The translations under genes and the position numbers were made by a program. The notes beneath the pieces were generated by a model. The model was not told the origin of the DNA. It ran no database searches and saw nothing but the letters and a program-made list of their open reading frames with translations. Positions 8,535 to 20,542 of a DNA stretch of 64,000 bases are shown here, in pieces; position 1 is the first letter of the stretch, and each line of letters opens with the position of its first letter. Source of the DNA: Gammaproteobacteria bacterium (GTDB lineage: Bacteria; Pseudomonadota; Gammaproteobacteria; SURF-13); NCBI GenBank assembly GCA_016195665.1, contig JACPZD010000001.1:218848-282847 (forward strand), given 5' to 3'.

Positions 8535-9673
8535 TGGTGGCCTTGGCCCGCAAGACGCTGGTGTATGAGTGGCGGCGATTTCTGCCGGCCATGTTGGCGG
8601 TGGCATTCTCCGGCTTGCTGCTGTTGATGCAATTCGCACTGGTCTTGGGTATCTTCGGTAGCGCCAGTGTCTATATTCGCAAATCTGCCGGCGACCTGTG
8701 GGTCGGCTATCCGGGAACCCAAACTATCGATCTTGGGCGTCCGATTCCATCCGACACAGAGATGAAGCTCTTGATGGATCCCGCTGCGGAACGGGTCGAG
8801 CCGTTTCAATGGCTGAGCGGAGACTGGCGCGGACCTAAGGACCGGGGCGGAATTTCGGTGCTTATCTCCGGCATCAATCCGCATTCTGACGGATTGATGT
8901 TCGCCGACGTGATGACGCCGGAATCGCGGCAACGCTTGCTTGAACCGGACAGTGTGATTGTCGATATCACCGATCTGCCCAAGCTCAATTTGGGTGTAGG
9001 GGGAAGGGCGACAATCAACGGCCATCGCGTGCGCATTGTCGGTGTTGCCTCCGGCCTGCGCGCGCTAGGCGGAATCAATGTGGTGACTTCACTTACCACA
9101 GCCCGACATCTCAACAGCGATGCGCAGGAGCCCGATTGGGTTGCTTATTACCTTGTCAAGTTACGCGATCCCGCTGCGGCAGAGATGGTAAAATCGCGGC
9201 TGATGCCGCGTGATACGGGCACGCCCCGGCAGTATGCCGTATGGACCGGCGGGGAGTTCGCTCGCCGCACGGTATTCTACTGGATGTTCGAAACCGGCGC
9301 CGGCCTGGGTGTAGTGTTTCTGGCCGTGATAGTATTTTTGGCGGGAGTAGTCATTACCAGTCAGACGCTCATGGCGGCGGTCGCCGGGACGCTGCGCGAG
9401 TATGCCACCTTGCAAGCGCTAGGGGTTAGTTTCCACGCCTTGCGTAAGGTGGTGTTGGAGCAGGCCGCATGGATAGGGGCGTGCGGGTTATCGATCAGCG
9501 TAGTGGTGGGCGGTCTGGTGTTGTTGCTGGCGCATCGCCTGGACGTGCCGATGCAACTCGGTCCTGTGACCGCCGCCGCATGTGGCGCCTTGCTCATGAG
9601 CATTGCCATGTTTTCAGGCGTCATGGCGATGCGCACGCTGCGCCGCGCCGATCCGTCAATCTTGCTGAGATAA
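8534..9673 (+). CDS. FtsX-family ABC permease (DevC/MacB-like)
   Basis: The protein has 379 residues. One N-terminal transmembrane helix (about 19-40) is followed by a large periplasmic domain (about 41-250) and three C-terminal helices (about 257-282, 313-335, 345-365), the FtsX/MacB-type topology. The N-terminal pattern (LLLLMQFALVLGIF, then a segment containing DLWV) resembles DevC, the permease of heterocyst glycolipid export, more than MacB, which carries a fused ATPase. The gene overlaps the channel gene upstream and lies six bases before the ATPase gene. DevBCA-type systems export lipids and amphiphiles, which suits a ketosynthase/ACP product. Confidence 0.85.
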   Translation: MVALARKTLVYEWRRFLPAMLAVAFSGLLLLMQFALVLGIFGSASVYIRKSAGDLWVGYPGTQTIDLGRPIPSDTEMKLLMDPAAERVEPFQWLSGDWRGPKDRGGISVLISGINPHSDGLMFADVMTPESRQRLLEPDSVIVDITDLPKLNLGVGGRATINGHRVRIVGVASGLRALGGINVVTSLTTARHLNSDAQEPDWVAYYLVKLRDPAAAEMVKSRLMPRDTGTPRQYAVWTGGEFARRTVFYWMFETGAGLGVVFLAVIVFLAGVVITSQTLMAAVAGTLREYATLQALGVSFHALRKVVLEQAAWIGACGLSISVVVGGLVLLLAHRLDVPMQLGPVTAAACGALLMSIAMFSGVMAMRTLRRADPSILLR

Positions 9674-9679
9674 TACACC

Positions 9680-10396
9680 GTGCCCGCCGCACTACTTCAG
9701 GCCAGAGATTTAAATAAATCCTTCCTTTCCGGCCGTATTCGCACCCCCGTGTTGCGCGACTTGTCGCTCGCCATCGAGCCCGGTGAGCTTACCTTGGTCT
9801 CGGGGCCTTCAGGTTGCGGGAAAAGCACCTTGCTAGCCATTCTAAGCGGTTTATTGCGGCCGGATTCGGGCCGCGTCGAGGCGTTGGGCGAGGACCTGTG
9901 GCAGTTAAGAAACAATGGTCTCGAGCTTTTTCGTTTACAGCATACCGGCTTCGTATTTCAGGGGTTTAATTTATTTCCGGCGCTGACTGCGCTAGAGCAG
10001 GTGGCTTTGCCGCTGAGTTATCTCGGTATGTCCCCGGCGCGCGCCGGCGCGCGCGCCCTCGTGGCGTTGGAAGAGGTCGGACTTGCCGGCCGTGTGAACT
10101 TTCGACCGGCGGAACTCTCCGGGGGTGAGAAGCAACGGGTAGCGATTGCACGTGCGCTTGCCAAGGAACCGAGCCTTCTGTTTGCAGATGAACCGACCAG
10201 TGCCCTGGATGCGGCTAACGGCGCCATGGTCATCGATATTTTGCACCGTATTGCACACACTCACGCGGCCACCGTGTTGTGCGTCAGTCACGACCCAAGG
10301 TTGATCTCTCATGCTGATCGCGTGTTAACGATGGAGGACGGCAAAATTTTAACCGACTTACGACCAAGCACGGCTTTTCAGGAAGCGTTGCCATGA
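9680..10396 (+). CDS. ABC transporter ATPase (DevA/LolD-like)
   Basis: The protein has 238 residues, starting at GTG 9680 just after the permease stop. Walker A is GPSGCGKST at 42-50, the Q-loop lies in FVFQGFNLFPAL, the signature is LSGGEKQRVAIARAL near 146, and Walker B is [12 protein letters not shown]. It is the energising subunit of the FtsX-type permease next door (MacB/LolD/DevA subfamily). The stop overlaps the adaptor start in an ATGA arrangement, so the subunits are translationally coupled. Confidence 0.93.
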   Translation: MPAALLQARDLNKSFLSGRIRTPVLRDLSLAIEPGELTLVSGPSGCGKSTLLAILSGLLRPDSGRVEALGEDLWQLRNNGLELFRLQHTGFVFQGFNLFPALTALEQVALPLSYLGMSPARAGARALVALEEVGLAGRVNFRPAELSGGEKQRVAIARALAKEPSLLFADEPTSALDAANGAMVIDILHRIAHTHAATVLCVSHDPRLISHADRVLTMEDGKILTDLRPSTAFQEALP

Positions 10397-11292
10397 GCAT
10401 GGGTATTGTGCGCTGCATTCTGTTTTGCATTCCATTGGGGATAGGCCTCACGGGATGTTCTTCCGATAACCAAGAGCAGACCGGGGCTAATGTGCCGCCT
10501 GTTCCGTATGCCGCCATGGCGAATGGGTGGGTGGACGTGGAAGGTGGATTGGTGCACATCGGGGCATTGCGCGACGGCGTGGTTCAGGAGGTGCGTGTGC
10601 AAGAGGGTGACGCGGTGAGCCGTGATCAAGTGCTGGCCATGCTGGACCCGCGTCAGGCTCGGATCAACGTGGCTCTGGTCGAGGCGGAATTGAAGCGACT
10701 AGCAGCGCAGGCACGTTTGCTCGAAGCCAAGTTATCCAAGGCGGAGCGCCATGCTGCGCGCATTGCGGCCGCCGTGGCGGAAAATGCCGCCAGCGTTGAA
10801 TCAGAAGACGAAGCGCGGAGCGGGGTGGCAGAACTCAAAGCCGAGATTGCCGCAGCCGATGCCGCAACCGAAGCGGCCCGTCAACGCTTGCTGCAGGCGC
10901 GCTATGAGCTCGAATTGAACACTATTCGCGCGCCTTTCTCCGGGCTCATCGTCCGGCGTACGGTACAGGTCGGGCAGAGCCTCTCGATGCAGAATCCCAA
11001 CGATCTCTTTCAGCTCCTGCCGGACCGCCCGCGCATTGTCCGGGCTGCGCTCAACGAGGATTTCGTTGATCGAGTGCATCCCGGTATGAGCGCCGAAGTG
11101 GTGCCAGACAGCCAGGGCGATAAAATCTATAGCGCGCGAGTATTGCGCATCAGCGAAGTATTCGGTCCGAGCCGGCCAGTCGGTAATCCGGATACGCGCG
11201 CCGGTATGCGCGATGTTGAGAGTGTGTTGGAACTCCCGCCGGGTACGGCGCTACGTATTGGCCAGCACGTACTGGTGCGCTTCAAGCCCTGA
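10393..11292 (+). CDS. HlyD/DevB-type periplasmic adaptor lipoprotein
   Basis: The protein has 299 residues. The N-terminus is a lipoprotein signal ending in LTGC, followed by Ser/Asp-rich linker residues. A biotinyl-lipoyl-like segment (about 55-85: GALRDGVVQEVRVQEGDAV) is split by an Ala/Glu/Lys-rich helical hairpin (about 90-175) and closed by TIRAPFSGLIVRR, then a beta-barrel region. This is the membrane fusion protein of the tripartite exporter, linking the permease to the outer-membrane channel. It is the last gene of the cluster. Confidence 0.9.
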   Translation: MSMGIVRCILFCIPLGIGLTGCSSDNQEQTGANVPPVPYAAMANGWVDVEGGLVHIGALRDGVVQEVRVQEGDAVSRDQVLAMLDPRQARINVALVEAELKRLAAQARLLEAKLSKAERHAARIAAAVAENAASVESEDEARSGVAELKAEIAAADAATEAARQRLLQARYELELNTIRAPFSGLIVRRTVQVGQSLSMQNPNDLFQLLPDRPRIVRAALNEDFVDRVHPGMSAEVVPDSQGDKIYSARVLRISEVFGPSRPVGNPDTRAGMRDVESVLELPPGTALRIGQHVLVRFKP

Positions 11293-11943
11293 ACGGTAAT
11301 TATACAAGTGTTTCCGCGATCGGAAGTTATTATATAGTTAGGGTGCAGTGAGGTGCGAGCCGCATCGGTCGCGAGCGATGCGGCTCACTTTAAATATCTC
11401 TTTACCTCGGTCCAACCGTGGCACCACGCCGTCAGAGAAATTCGGAACTTTTGGATTGGTACTTAATGGCTGCCGATTACGTTGTTGCTCGCGAAAATTG
11501 TTGCTGTGCTGGAATGAGCGCGCATCCCTGCGGTGGAACTGCTGCAGCATGCGCTGGTGATCTTGCTGCCCGTCGACCATTACCAGCCTTACCGTAAGCG
11601 TGTCATCTTCATCCTGTTGATCCGCACCAACTTGTCCATCGTCCTTCACCCAGGCACCCGTCGCAGACTTATGGGAGATCAATCGCTGGATGGTCGCCAC
11701 CGAGACAAAGCATAAATTCTCGGTTGGCCAAGCGCAGCGAATTGCATACCTTCGCCGTACTGCCCAAACGCCGGATCGTGGAACGTTCCTTTGCCAACCC
11801 GAAAAGTGCCGCAGGCTGTGGTGGAATGGCGAGCGGAAGTTAAACACCGGTCTGCAATTTACGGCTTTAGCGTTTCCGGTGCTGTTGTTGCGGAGATCTT
11901 GAACAGGTTCTAATCTCCAACCCCTAGCCCCGTAGTAAAGATA
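11293..11943 (+). other. 650-base stretch without a supported gene
   Basis: Open frames occur on both strands, including a 216-codon frame on the minus strand whose first codons lie inside rnpB, but none has protein-family character or a ribosome site. The stretch may be decayed accessory DNA between the exporter operon and rnpB. Confidence 0.5.
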
Positions 11944-12282
11944 AGGAGTCGGCCGATAAGCCGGGTTCTGTCGAGGACAGTCATTCATCTGGGATACACG
12001 TCACCGTGCACCTCGAGCAACCTACCCGGAAACGGTGCGGGCCGCACCATCGTTTCCCTATTTGGTCTTGCTCCGGGCGGGGTTTTCCCTGCCACGGGTG
12101 TTACCACCCGCGCGGTGCGCTCTTACCGCACCATTTCACCCTTACCAGCAAGCTGGCGGTATATTTTCTGTGGCACTTTCCGTAGACTCGCGCCTCCCAG
12201 GCGTTACCTGGCGCCCTGCCCTGTGGAGCCCGGACTTTCCTCCCCGCGCCTAAGCGCGAAGCGACTGTCTGGCCGACTCCCG
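11944..12282 (-). ncRNA. rnpB: RNase P RNA (type A)
   Basis: Read on the minus strand, the 5' part has CAGACAGTCGC, then GGGGAGGAAAGTCCGGGCTC and CAGGGCAGGGCGCCAGGTAA, which are hallmarks of bacterial RNase P RNA. The middle has GGTAAGGGTGAAA, and the 3' part has CAGAACCCGGCTTATCGGCC. The terminal GGGAGTCGGCC and GGCCGACTCC pair to close P1. The length of about 340 bases fits type A RNA. It is the catalytic RNA that matures tRNA 5' ends. The ends are estimated from P1 and the upstream -10 box. Confidence 0.95.
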
Positions 12283-12288
12283 AATCAA

Positions 12289-12294
12289 ATTATA
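12289..12294 (-). promoter_or_regulatory. -10 box of the rnpB promoter
   Basis: TATAAT on the minus strand lies seven bases before the expected 5' end of RNase P RNA. No good -35 match is seen 16-18 bases upstream. Confidence 0.6.
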
Positions 12295-12657
12295 ACCGAT
12301 TTGGTGCGGACAGCGGGGCCAAGTCTGTCTCATTGTCCGCCTGGGAGAGCGGACGGTTGATGGGCAGGTGCGCGTAGTTTGTCGCGATGCGATAGCGGTG
12401 CGTATCCGCATAGGCAAAGATACGGCCCTGCAGCATCTTATCCGGCGAGAATTCAACACCCGGCGCCACGTTGGATGGCGCAAACGCGGCCTGCTCGACA
12501 CCTGCACATAGGCCGTCCATGCCGCCTCTTTTCCATCCTCGATATGGTTAAACAGATCGCGCGTGGCATAGTCCGGGTCCTCGCCAGCCATGCGGGTGGC
12601 CTCGGCGTCGGTCCAGTTTTCGATACCCGCTTCGGCTTTGAAATGATACTTACCCTA
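12290..12657 (-). pseudogene. Catalase remnant (central domain pieces)
   Basis: The minus strand encodes GKYHFKAEAGIENWTDAEA leading into [19 protein letters not shown] and ...TAYVQV, ending near 12499. At that point the sequence jumps frame to [20 protein letters not shown] and [14 protein letters not shown]. Both are core segments of monofunctional haem catalases. About 45 residues that normally separate them are missing, there is no start, and a stop precedes the first piece. The remnant runs into the rnpB promoter. It is clearly dead. Confidence 0.85.
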
Positions 12658-12687
12658 AAACCAGTGCGGCACAAGTTGTTTGAAAAA

Positions 12688-12828
12688 TCAGGCTCGCCTG
12701 AAAAGTTGATCGTCCTCGTTCGCTGCTGCACCTTCCAGCCCCAAGCCCATACTGGCTAAGGCAAAAGCAAAAGCTTGCCATATCAGCAGTGAATGATGCG
12801 ACAGATTCATATAGGTTAATGCGTTCAT
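12688..12828 (-). CDS. Small hypothetical membrane protein (46 residues)
   Basis: ATG 12828 has an AAGGAG ribosome site at ideal spacing. The peptide starts MNALTYMNLSHHS, has one hydrophobic segment (about 14-33, LLIWQAFAFALASMGLGLEG) and a charged tail ending DDQLFRRA. It lies between a terminator and the catalase remnant. I do not recognise a family. Confidence 0.4.
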   Translation of the reverse strand: MNALTYMNLSHHSLLIWQAFAFALASMGLGLEGAAANEDDQLFRRA

Positions 12829-12841
12829 GTCGTTCTCCTTT

Positions 12842-12882
12842 AAAAAAACGGCTCTGCCCGCTTTATGACAGAGCCGTTTGAT
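12842..12882 (-). terminator. Rho-independent terminator after the katG region
   Basis: A perfect 10-base stem (AACGGCTCTG / CAGAGCCGTT) is followed on the minus strand by a run of seven T. It lies downstream of katG and of a catalase C-terminal remnant, and may originally have belonged to that catalase. Confidence 0.85.
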
Positions 12883-12892
12883 ACAGACTGAT

Positions 12893-13011
12893 TAAACTAT
12901 TTCCTTCAGCAAAATGCCCAAGCCAGTCGCAATACCCAAACCCTATTCCGGATCGGCCCTGTAGAAGTGCGCGATCTGGCGTTCCTGGATGAACCGTGGC
13001 ACGTCCTTCAT
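12893..13011 (-). pseudogene. Catalase C-terminal remnant
   Basis: The frame begins at ATG 13011 behind GGAGGAG and reads MKDVPRFIQERQIAHFYRAD, then PE and an amber codon. Beyond the amber codon the same frame continues GLGIATGLGILLKEIV to a TAA. This is the carboxyl end typical of haem catalases (RQIAHF-x-x-ADP-x-YG). The amber codon replaces the expected Tyr. It sits upstream, in transcription order, of the central catalase pieces, so the order is scrambled. Confidence 0.7.
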
Positions 13012-13030
13012 CAAGGCCTCTCCTCCGAGA

Positions 13031-15268
<2,238 letters not shown>

Positions 15269-15342
15269 TTATGCAACCCTCTTAAGTATGCAGAGTAGAG
15301 GGGCCGAAGAGAAAAATCTAATTGATTTTTAGAGCGTGAATG

Positions 15343-15357
15343 ATAGTTTATAGCTAT
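15343..15357 (-). promoter_or_regulatory. Candidate OxyR half-site upstream of katG
   Basis: The sequence ATAGTTTATAGCTAT fits the OxyR tetranucleotide rule ATAG-n-t-nnn-a-n-CTAT at every specified base. It lies within a longer palindrome (ATGATAG...CTATCAT). A second half-site seven bases away is only partial, so this is a candidate. Confidence 0.45.
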
Positions 15358-15397
15358 CATACGGCGGGCGGCGAGCCAGGGAAGATGGAACGCCGCG

Positions 15398-15491
15398 GCT
15401 CGCAGGCTGTTGAGAAACAGCCTGCGAGCAAAGCAAAACCCGCGTTTTTTGTTTTGTGAGTTGAAAAAGGCCATGGATGGCCTTTTTCAAC
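15398..15491. repeat. Hairpin array, copy 1
   Basis: Successive inverted repeats occur: GCTCGCAGGCTGTT with its complement (15398-15429), a CAAAAC/GTTTTG pair, and a perfect 15-base palindrome arm GTTGAAAAAGGCCAT around GG (15460-15491). The same layout recurs at 15668-15813 with different arm sequences. Confidence 0.75.
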
Positions 15492-15667
15492 ATCCTGCTA
15501 GGAGCCCGCGATCGCCGCGTTAAGCGAGGCGTAGAATCATTGTAGCCGCAGGACAGTCGCGGCGAAAGGGAATAACCGTCGCACTTTTCGTGCGCCAAGG
15601 CTGACAGCAGGATGTCCCGGGCAGCGATTTCTCGAAAAATGCGACGCAATTCCGTTTTGGTAATTAG

Positions 15668-15813
15668 GGAACCTCTGATTAAATCAGAGGTTCCAGCGGT
15701 GCAGGGACGCACCGCCATTTTTCAAACACGGAAGTGTTTGAAAAATGGAGAAAAGCAAAAACCACGTTTTTGCTTTTCGTGCTCTGAGAAGTCCAGGATG
15801 GACTTATTCAGAG
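15668..15813. repeat. Hairpin array, copy 2
   Basis: Five back-to-back inverted repeats are present: GGAACCTCTGATT..., GCGGTGC...GCACCGC, ATTTTTCAAACAC...GTGTTTGAAAAAT, GAAAAGCAAAAAC...GTTTTTGCTTTTC and GCTCTGA-[..]AGTCC...GGACT-[..]TCAGAGC. The last two match the plan of copy 1 with compensated arm changes. No gene is seen in 15212-16008. Confidence 0.75.
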
Positions 15814-16008
15814 CTTCCTTAGGACAAAACGTAACCAGCACGAGTTTGGTGAAGCGTTTAAATGAGGTTCTCTTTTCGGTGGTTGTAACGGTACTCGTTT
15901 CCTTAAGGCGCCTGTGAAAATGATATTTTGAAACACTTCGGTAGTGGTACAGACTATGTTTCGCATCACTCTAAAACCCTTCAACGCCATTTCAATGTCC
16001 TACTGAGG

Positions 16009-17049
16009 TCAATAAAGCCTGAAGCTCCATGATGACGCCTCGAGGTTCGCGGGGCTGAAGGGCGCGGCGATTTCCAGGGTGACCGGTATCGAAACGTTAC
16101 TAGGCATGCCCTGCGCGATATCGCTGCCGGACGACAGATACTCCGCGGGATGAAAGCGGCGCTGGGCGAATTGTCGTCCGCCGAGATCCGAGAGGGTAAG
16201 TTGCAGGTCCGGGTAGGGTTGAGTAAAGCCCGCCTTATTTACCAGACTCAGACGCACCACCAGCACTTCCCGAAGAGACGTGTGCGGAACGATTTCACTC
16301 CGTTGAATCTCGATCTTCGCAAGATCGCGTAACGGCGGAACCTCACAGGGAGCGACGGCCTTGACCACCTCGCAGTAGCTTTCCAACCAGGGATGCAGCA
16401 CCGCGTTCTGGGACAGCTCCGCACGCATGTAGTAAATGTATTGCGCGGCCAGCACCGCGATCAGCACCAGAATCGCCACGCTCCAGCTTAAAGTGCCAAG
16501 CCCGCTGTGACGTTGCGCCTTTATAGTGCGCGCTCTCTCGGCGGCATGAGCGATTTCCTCCGCCACACCGGCCGGCGGCTCGACGATGGAAAACGGTGTG
16601 CCGCTGGATTCAAAAGACACGCCTGGCGAAGTCACCTCATACACATCAATCTGTTTAAATTCTGTGATCTCGGAAAGCAGCGGGGCCTCATCCTCCGGGA
16701 TGACCGTCAAGGGTTCCGGTGCTGGCGGGGTCTCCGTGGCGGGCGACGCGGCGGGCCCTTCGGCGGAGCCCAGGGCGGGCTCCAACTCGCTGACCAGTTT
16801 ATCCACCAGACCGAGCAGTTCCTCGGTGGAGTGCAGTTCATCCGCCGCAACATCCGCCGGCTCAACCTCGGGCGCGGGAAGTTCCACCGTCTCGAAGACC
16901 GTGGGAATCTCGGGTAATTTTTCGGAGAGATAACGCAGTGCGTTGAAAATCTGACCGCACCGCCCGCAACGCACCTTGCCCTGGGCCGTCTTGAGATCGG
17001 CGACCTGAATGCGGAACAGCGTGTCACAGTGCGGGCATTGGGTGTACAT
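16009..17049 (-). CDS. Zinc-ribbon / DUF3426 membrane protein
   Basis: The protein has 346 residues. An N-terminal MJ0042-type zinc ribbon has CPHC at 5-8 and CGRC at 28-31. A long Pro/Glu-rich linker follows, then one transmembrane helix (about 195-215: SVAILVLIAVLAAQYIYYM) and a C-terminal DUF3426 domain. Proteins of this type commonly sit beside prmA in gammaproteobacteria; their function is unknown. Signalling or envelope sensing is only a guess. It is transcribed in the same direction as prmA but separated from it by a repeat element. Confidence 0.85.
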   Translation of the reverse strand: MYTQCPHCDTLFRIQVADLKTAQGKVRCGRCGQIFNALRYLSEKLPEIPTVFETVELPAPEVEPADVAADELHSTEELLGLVDKLVSELEPALGSAEGPAASPATETPPAPEPLTVIPEDEAPLLSEITEFKQIDVYEVTSPGVSFESSGTPFSIVEPPAGVAEEIAHAAERARTIKAQRHSGLGTLSWSVAILVLIAVLAAQYIYYMRAELSQNAVLHPWLESYCEVVKAVAPCEVPPLRDLAKIEIQRSEIVPHTSLREVLVVRLSLVNKAGFTQPYPDLQLTLSDLGGRQFAQRRFHPAEYLSSGSDIAQGMPSNVSIPVTLEIAAPFSPANLEASSWSFRLY

Positions 17050-17086
17050 GGATTTAGGGGCTAGGGGCTAGTTCTGTAGCTTAGAA

Positions 17087-17211
17087 CTTATCCATAAATA
17101 ATTTACCGCAGAGGGCGCAGAGGAATCAAGAAGGATTTGTTTCTCCTCCGCGTCCTCCGCGGTGAAGCTTTTTCACCGCAAGGGACACAGGGGAACTATT
17201 TATGGATATGC
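17087..17211. repeat. Dispersed palindromic repeat (CCGCAGAGG type), copy 1
   Basis: It contains ACCGCAGAGGGCGCAGAGG and the inverted CCTCCGCGTCCTCCGCGGTGA, bounded by imperfect terminal inverted repeats around TATCCATAAATA. Relatives lie at 22715-22850 and 23755-23832. Confidence 0.8.
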
Positions 17212-17213
17212 TC

Positions 17214-18092
17214 TTAATCCGATTTTCTGATTCCTTCCAGGCACACCCAACCTTCACGTTCGCGCCAGATGCGCACTTCAAACCAGGGGCGATAGGCCTG
17301 AACCAGATGCTCAGCCTGTTCAAAGAGTATACCCGACAACACGATCCTTCCACTTGGTTTTAGCAAGCCTGCGAAACGCGCGGCCAGGTCGCCGAGCACG
17401 TTCGCCAGGATGTTGGCGAGGATCAGGTCGGTCTGCACAGCGGGCAATTGTTCCGGCGCCATCGTTAAGATAGTCGCGCCCAGTCCGTTTTTCGCCGCGT
17501 TGGCGCGGGTAGCGGTGAGCGCCTGCGGATCGTGATCCACCGCCCACACCGTTATTGCCCCCAGCTTCGCCGCGGCAAGCGCCAGAATGCCCGAACCGCA
17601 ACCGTAGTCCAACACATCCAGGCCATGCACATCGTGCGCGTCCAGCCACTCCAGACACAGCGCCGTAGTCGGATGCGTACCAGTGCCGAAGGCGAGGCCC
17701 GGATCGAGAATAATATTTGCGGCGTCCGGCTCGGGCGGCTCATGCCAACTCGGACAAACCCACAAACGTTCGCCGAATTTGAGCGGCTTAAATTGATCCA
17801 GACACTCCCGCTGCCAGTCCCTATCCTCTACTTGGGTGACGGTGTATCTCAACGGCGCGTGAGCAGGAAATGTTGAGCGCAGCACATCAAGCACAGATTC
17901 TATATTCGCGTCGGCCTCGAACAAGGCCACGACATCGGTCCTCTCCCACAACGGCGTACTACCAAGCGGCGGCTCATAGAGCGGCTGGTCCGCGGCATCT
18001 TGCAGCGTTACGGCAAGCGCGCCCAGTTCTGATAACAGTTCGGAGAAGTGTGCGGCCCCGGTGGCATTGCGGCGGAAAGTGATTTGCAACAT
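17214..18092 (-). CDS. prmA: Ribosomal protein L11 methyltransferase
   Basis: The protein has 292 residues from ATG 18092; a TTG four codons upstream is possible. The N-terminal substrate-recognition domain is followed by a Rossmann methyltransferase domain with GLAFGTGTHPTT, the glycine motif LDYGCGSGILALAAAKLG and the catalytic-region motif DLILANILANVL. It trimethylates L11 using S-adenosylmethionine. It lies in the conserved prmA-accC-accB-aroQ neighbourhood. Confidence 0.95.
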   Translation of the reverse strand: MLQITFRRNATGAAHFSELLSELGALAVTLQDAADQPLYEPPLGSTPLWERTDVVALFEADANIESVLDVLRSTFPAHAPLRYTVTQVEDRDWQRECLDQFKPLKFGERLWVCPSWHEPPEPDAANIILDPGLAFGTGTHPTTALCLEWLDAHDVHGLDVLDYGCGSGILALAAAKLGAITVWAVDHDPQALTATRANAAKNGLGATILTMAPEQLPAVQTDLILANILANVLGDLAARFAGLLKPSGRIVLSGILFEQAEHLVQAYRPWFEVRIWREREGWVCLEGIRKSD

Positions 18093-18123
18093 AGGCAGAG
18101 ACAAGTTTTGAATTTCTTGGGGG

Positions 18124-19464
<1,341 letters not shown>

Positions 19465-19490
19465 GATCGAAACTCAACGCGCCGCGATCA

Positions 19491-19946
19491 TCATTCGATA
19501 ATAAACAAGGGCTGACCATATTCCACCGGCCTGCCGTTCTCGACCAGAATCGCGGTGATCACGCCGGCCTTGTCCGCCTCGATCTGGTTGAGGATCTTCA
19601 TGGCCTCGATGACGCACAATGTCGCGCCGACCTCCACCTGTTGGCCGGTCTCGACGAAGGGCTTGCTGCCCGGCGCGGGGGAGGAATAATAAGTTCCCAC
19701 CATGGGCGCGGTGACCGTGTGGCCGCGCGGCGCGGCTTCGGCAGGCACGTTGGTTTTGCCTAATTCACCCGCCGCTGAAACGGGAGCGCCGCCGCCGGGT
19801 GCGATGTGAGTATGTGTAACGACCGGCGAGCCGCTCTGCCCATAGCGGCTAATGCGCACCGCCTCTTCACCCTCGCGGATCTCGATCTCGGCGATGCCGG
19901 ACTCTTCGAGCAGCTGGATCAGCTTTTTGACTTTGCGGATATCCAT
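19491..19946 (-). CDS. accB: Biotin carboxyl carrier protein
   Basis: The protein has 151 residues from ATG 19946. An N-terminal [16 protein letters not shown] helix and a Pro/Ala/Gly linker are followed by a biotinyl domain with the biotinylation motif EAMKILNQ. The codon before the start is separated by one base from the aroQ stop. It carries carboxybiotin between AccC and the transcarboxylase. Confidence 0.96.
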   Translation of the reverse strand: MDIRKVKKLIQLLEESGIAEIEIREGEEAVRISRYGQSGSPVVTHTHIAPGGGAPVSAAGELGKTNVPAEAAPRGHTVTAPMVGTYYSSPAPGSKPFVETGQQVEVGATLCVIEAMKILNQIEADKAGVITAILVENGRPVEYGQPLFIIE

Positions 19947-19947
19947 G

Positions 19948-20403
19948 TCAGCCTGCCTTGCCTTTCGCGGAAAGCTGCTGCAGCGCGGCCTGTAAGGCCA
20001 ATTCGTACCCCACCGCCCCCAGCCCGCTGATGACGCCGGCGGCAATGTCGGAAAAATAGGAATGCTGCCGGAATGCTTCGCGCGCGTAGATATTGGAAAG
20101 ATGCACTTCGATAAAGGGGATACGCACCGCGCTCAAGGCGTCGCGTAACGCGACACTGGTATGGGTAAACGCAGCGGGATTAAATATGATAATGTTCACG
20201 GCTTCGTGGGCAGCCGCCTGAATGCGCTCCACCAGCTCATGCTCGGCATTGCTTTGAAAGCACACCAATTTATGCCCCGCGGCCCCGGCTATCTGCACCA
20301 GCCGGGCATTGATGGCGGCCAATTGGGTATCGCCATAAAGCTCCGGTTCGCGGCTACCCAGCAGGTTGAGATTGGGCCCGTGCAGTACTAATAGATTTGC
20401 CAT
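19948..20403 (-). CDS. aroQ: 3-dehydroquinate dehydratase, type II
   Basis: The protein has 151 residues from ATG 20403 ([16 protein letters not shown]); an upstream ATG would add 11 poorly conserved residues. Type II landmarks are [12 protein letters not shown] with the lid Tyr following, [28 protein letters not shown] and [14 protein letters not shown]. It catalyses the third step of the shikimate pathway. The usual Tyr in NPAAYTH is Phe here. Confidence 0.96.
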   Translation of the reverse strand: MANLLVLHGPNLNLLGSREPELYGDTQLAAINARLVQIAGAAGHKLVCFQSNAEHELVERIQAAAHEAVNIIIFNPAAFTHTSVALRDALSAVRIPFIEVHLSNIYAREAFRQHSYFSDIAAGVISGLGAVGYELALQAALQQLSAKGKAG

Positions 20404-20542
20404 GATATTATTGCTTAATGAATACTCTCTGGACATTGTGCATACTGCAATAACGTTTGTCCAGCTTTTGGTTAAATGCCGGAAATTCGACGTAGATCGC
20501 TACAGTTTCTGTTAATTTGTCTCAAAACATAGGAATCAGAGT

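Noticed and set aside
11338..11988. 216-codon minus-strand frame
   Set aside because: Its first codons lie inside rnpB and it shows no protein-family character.
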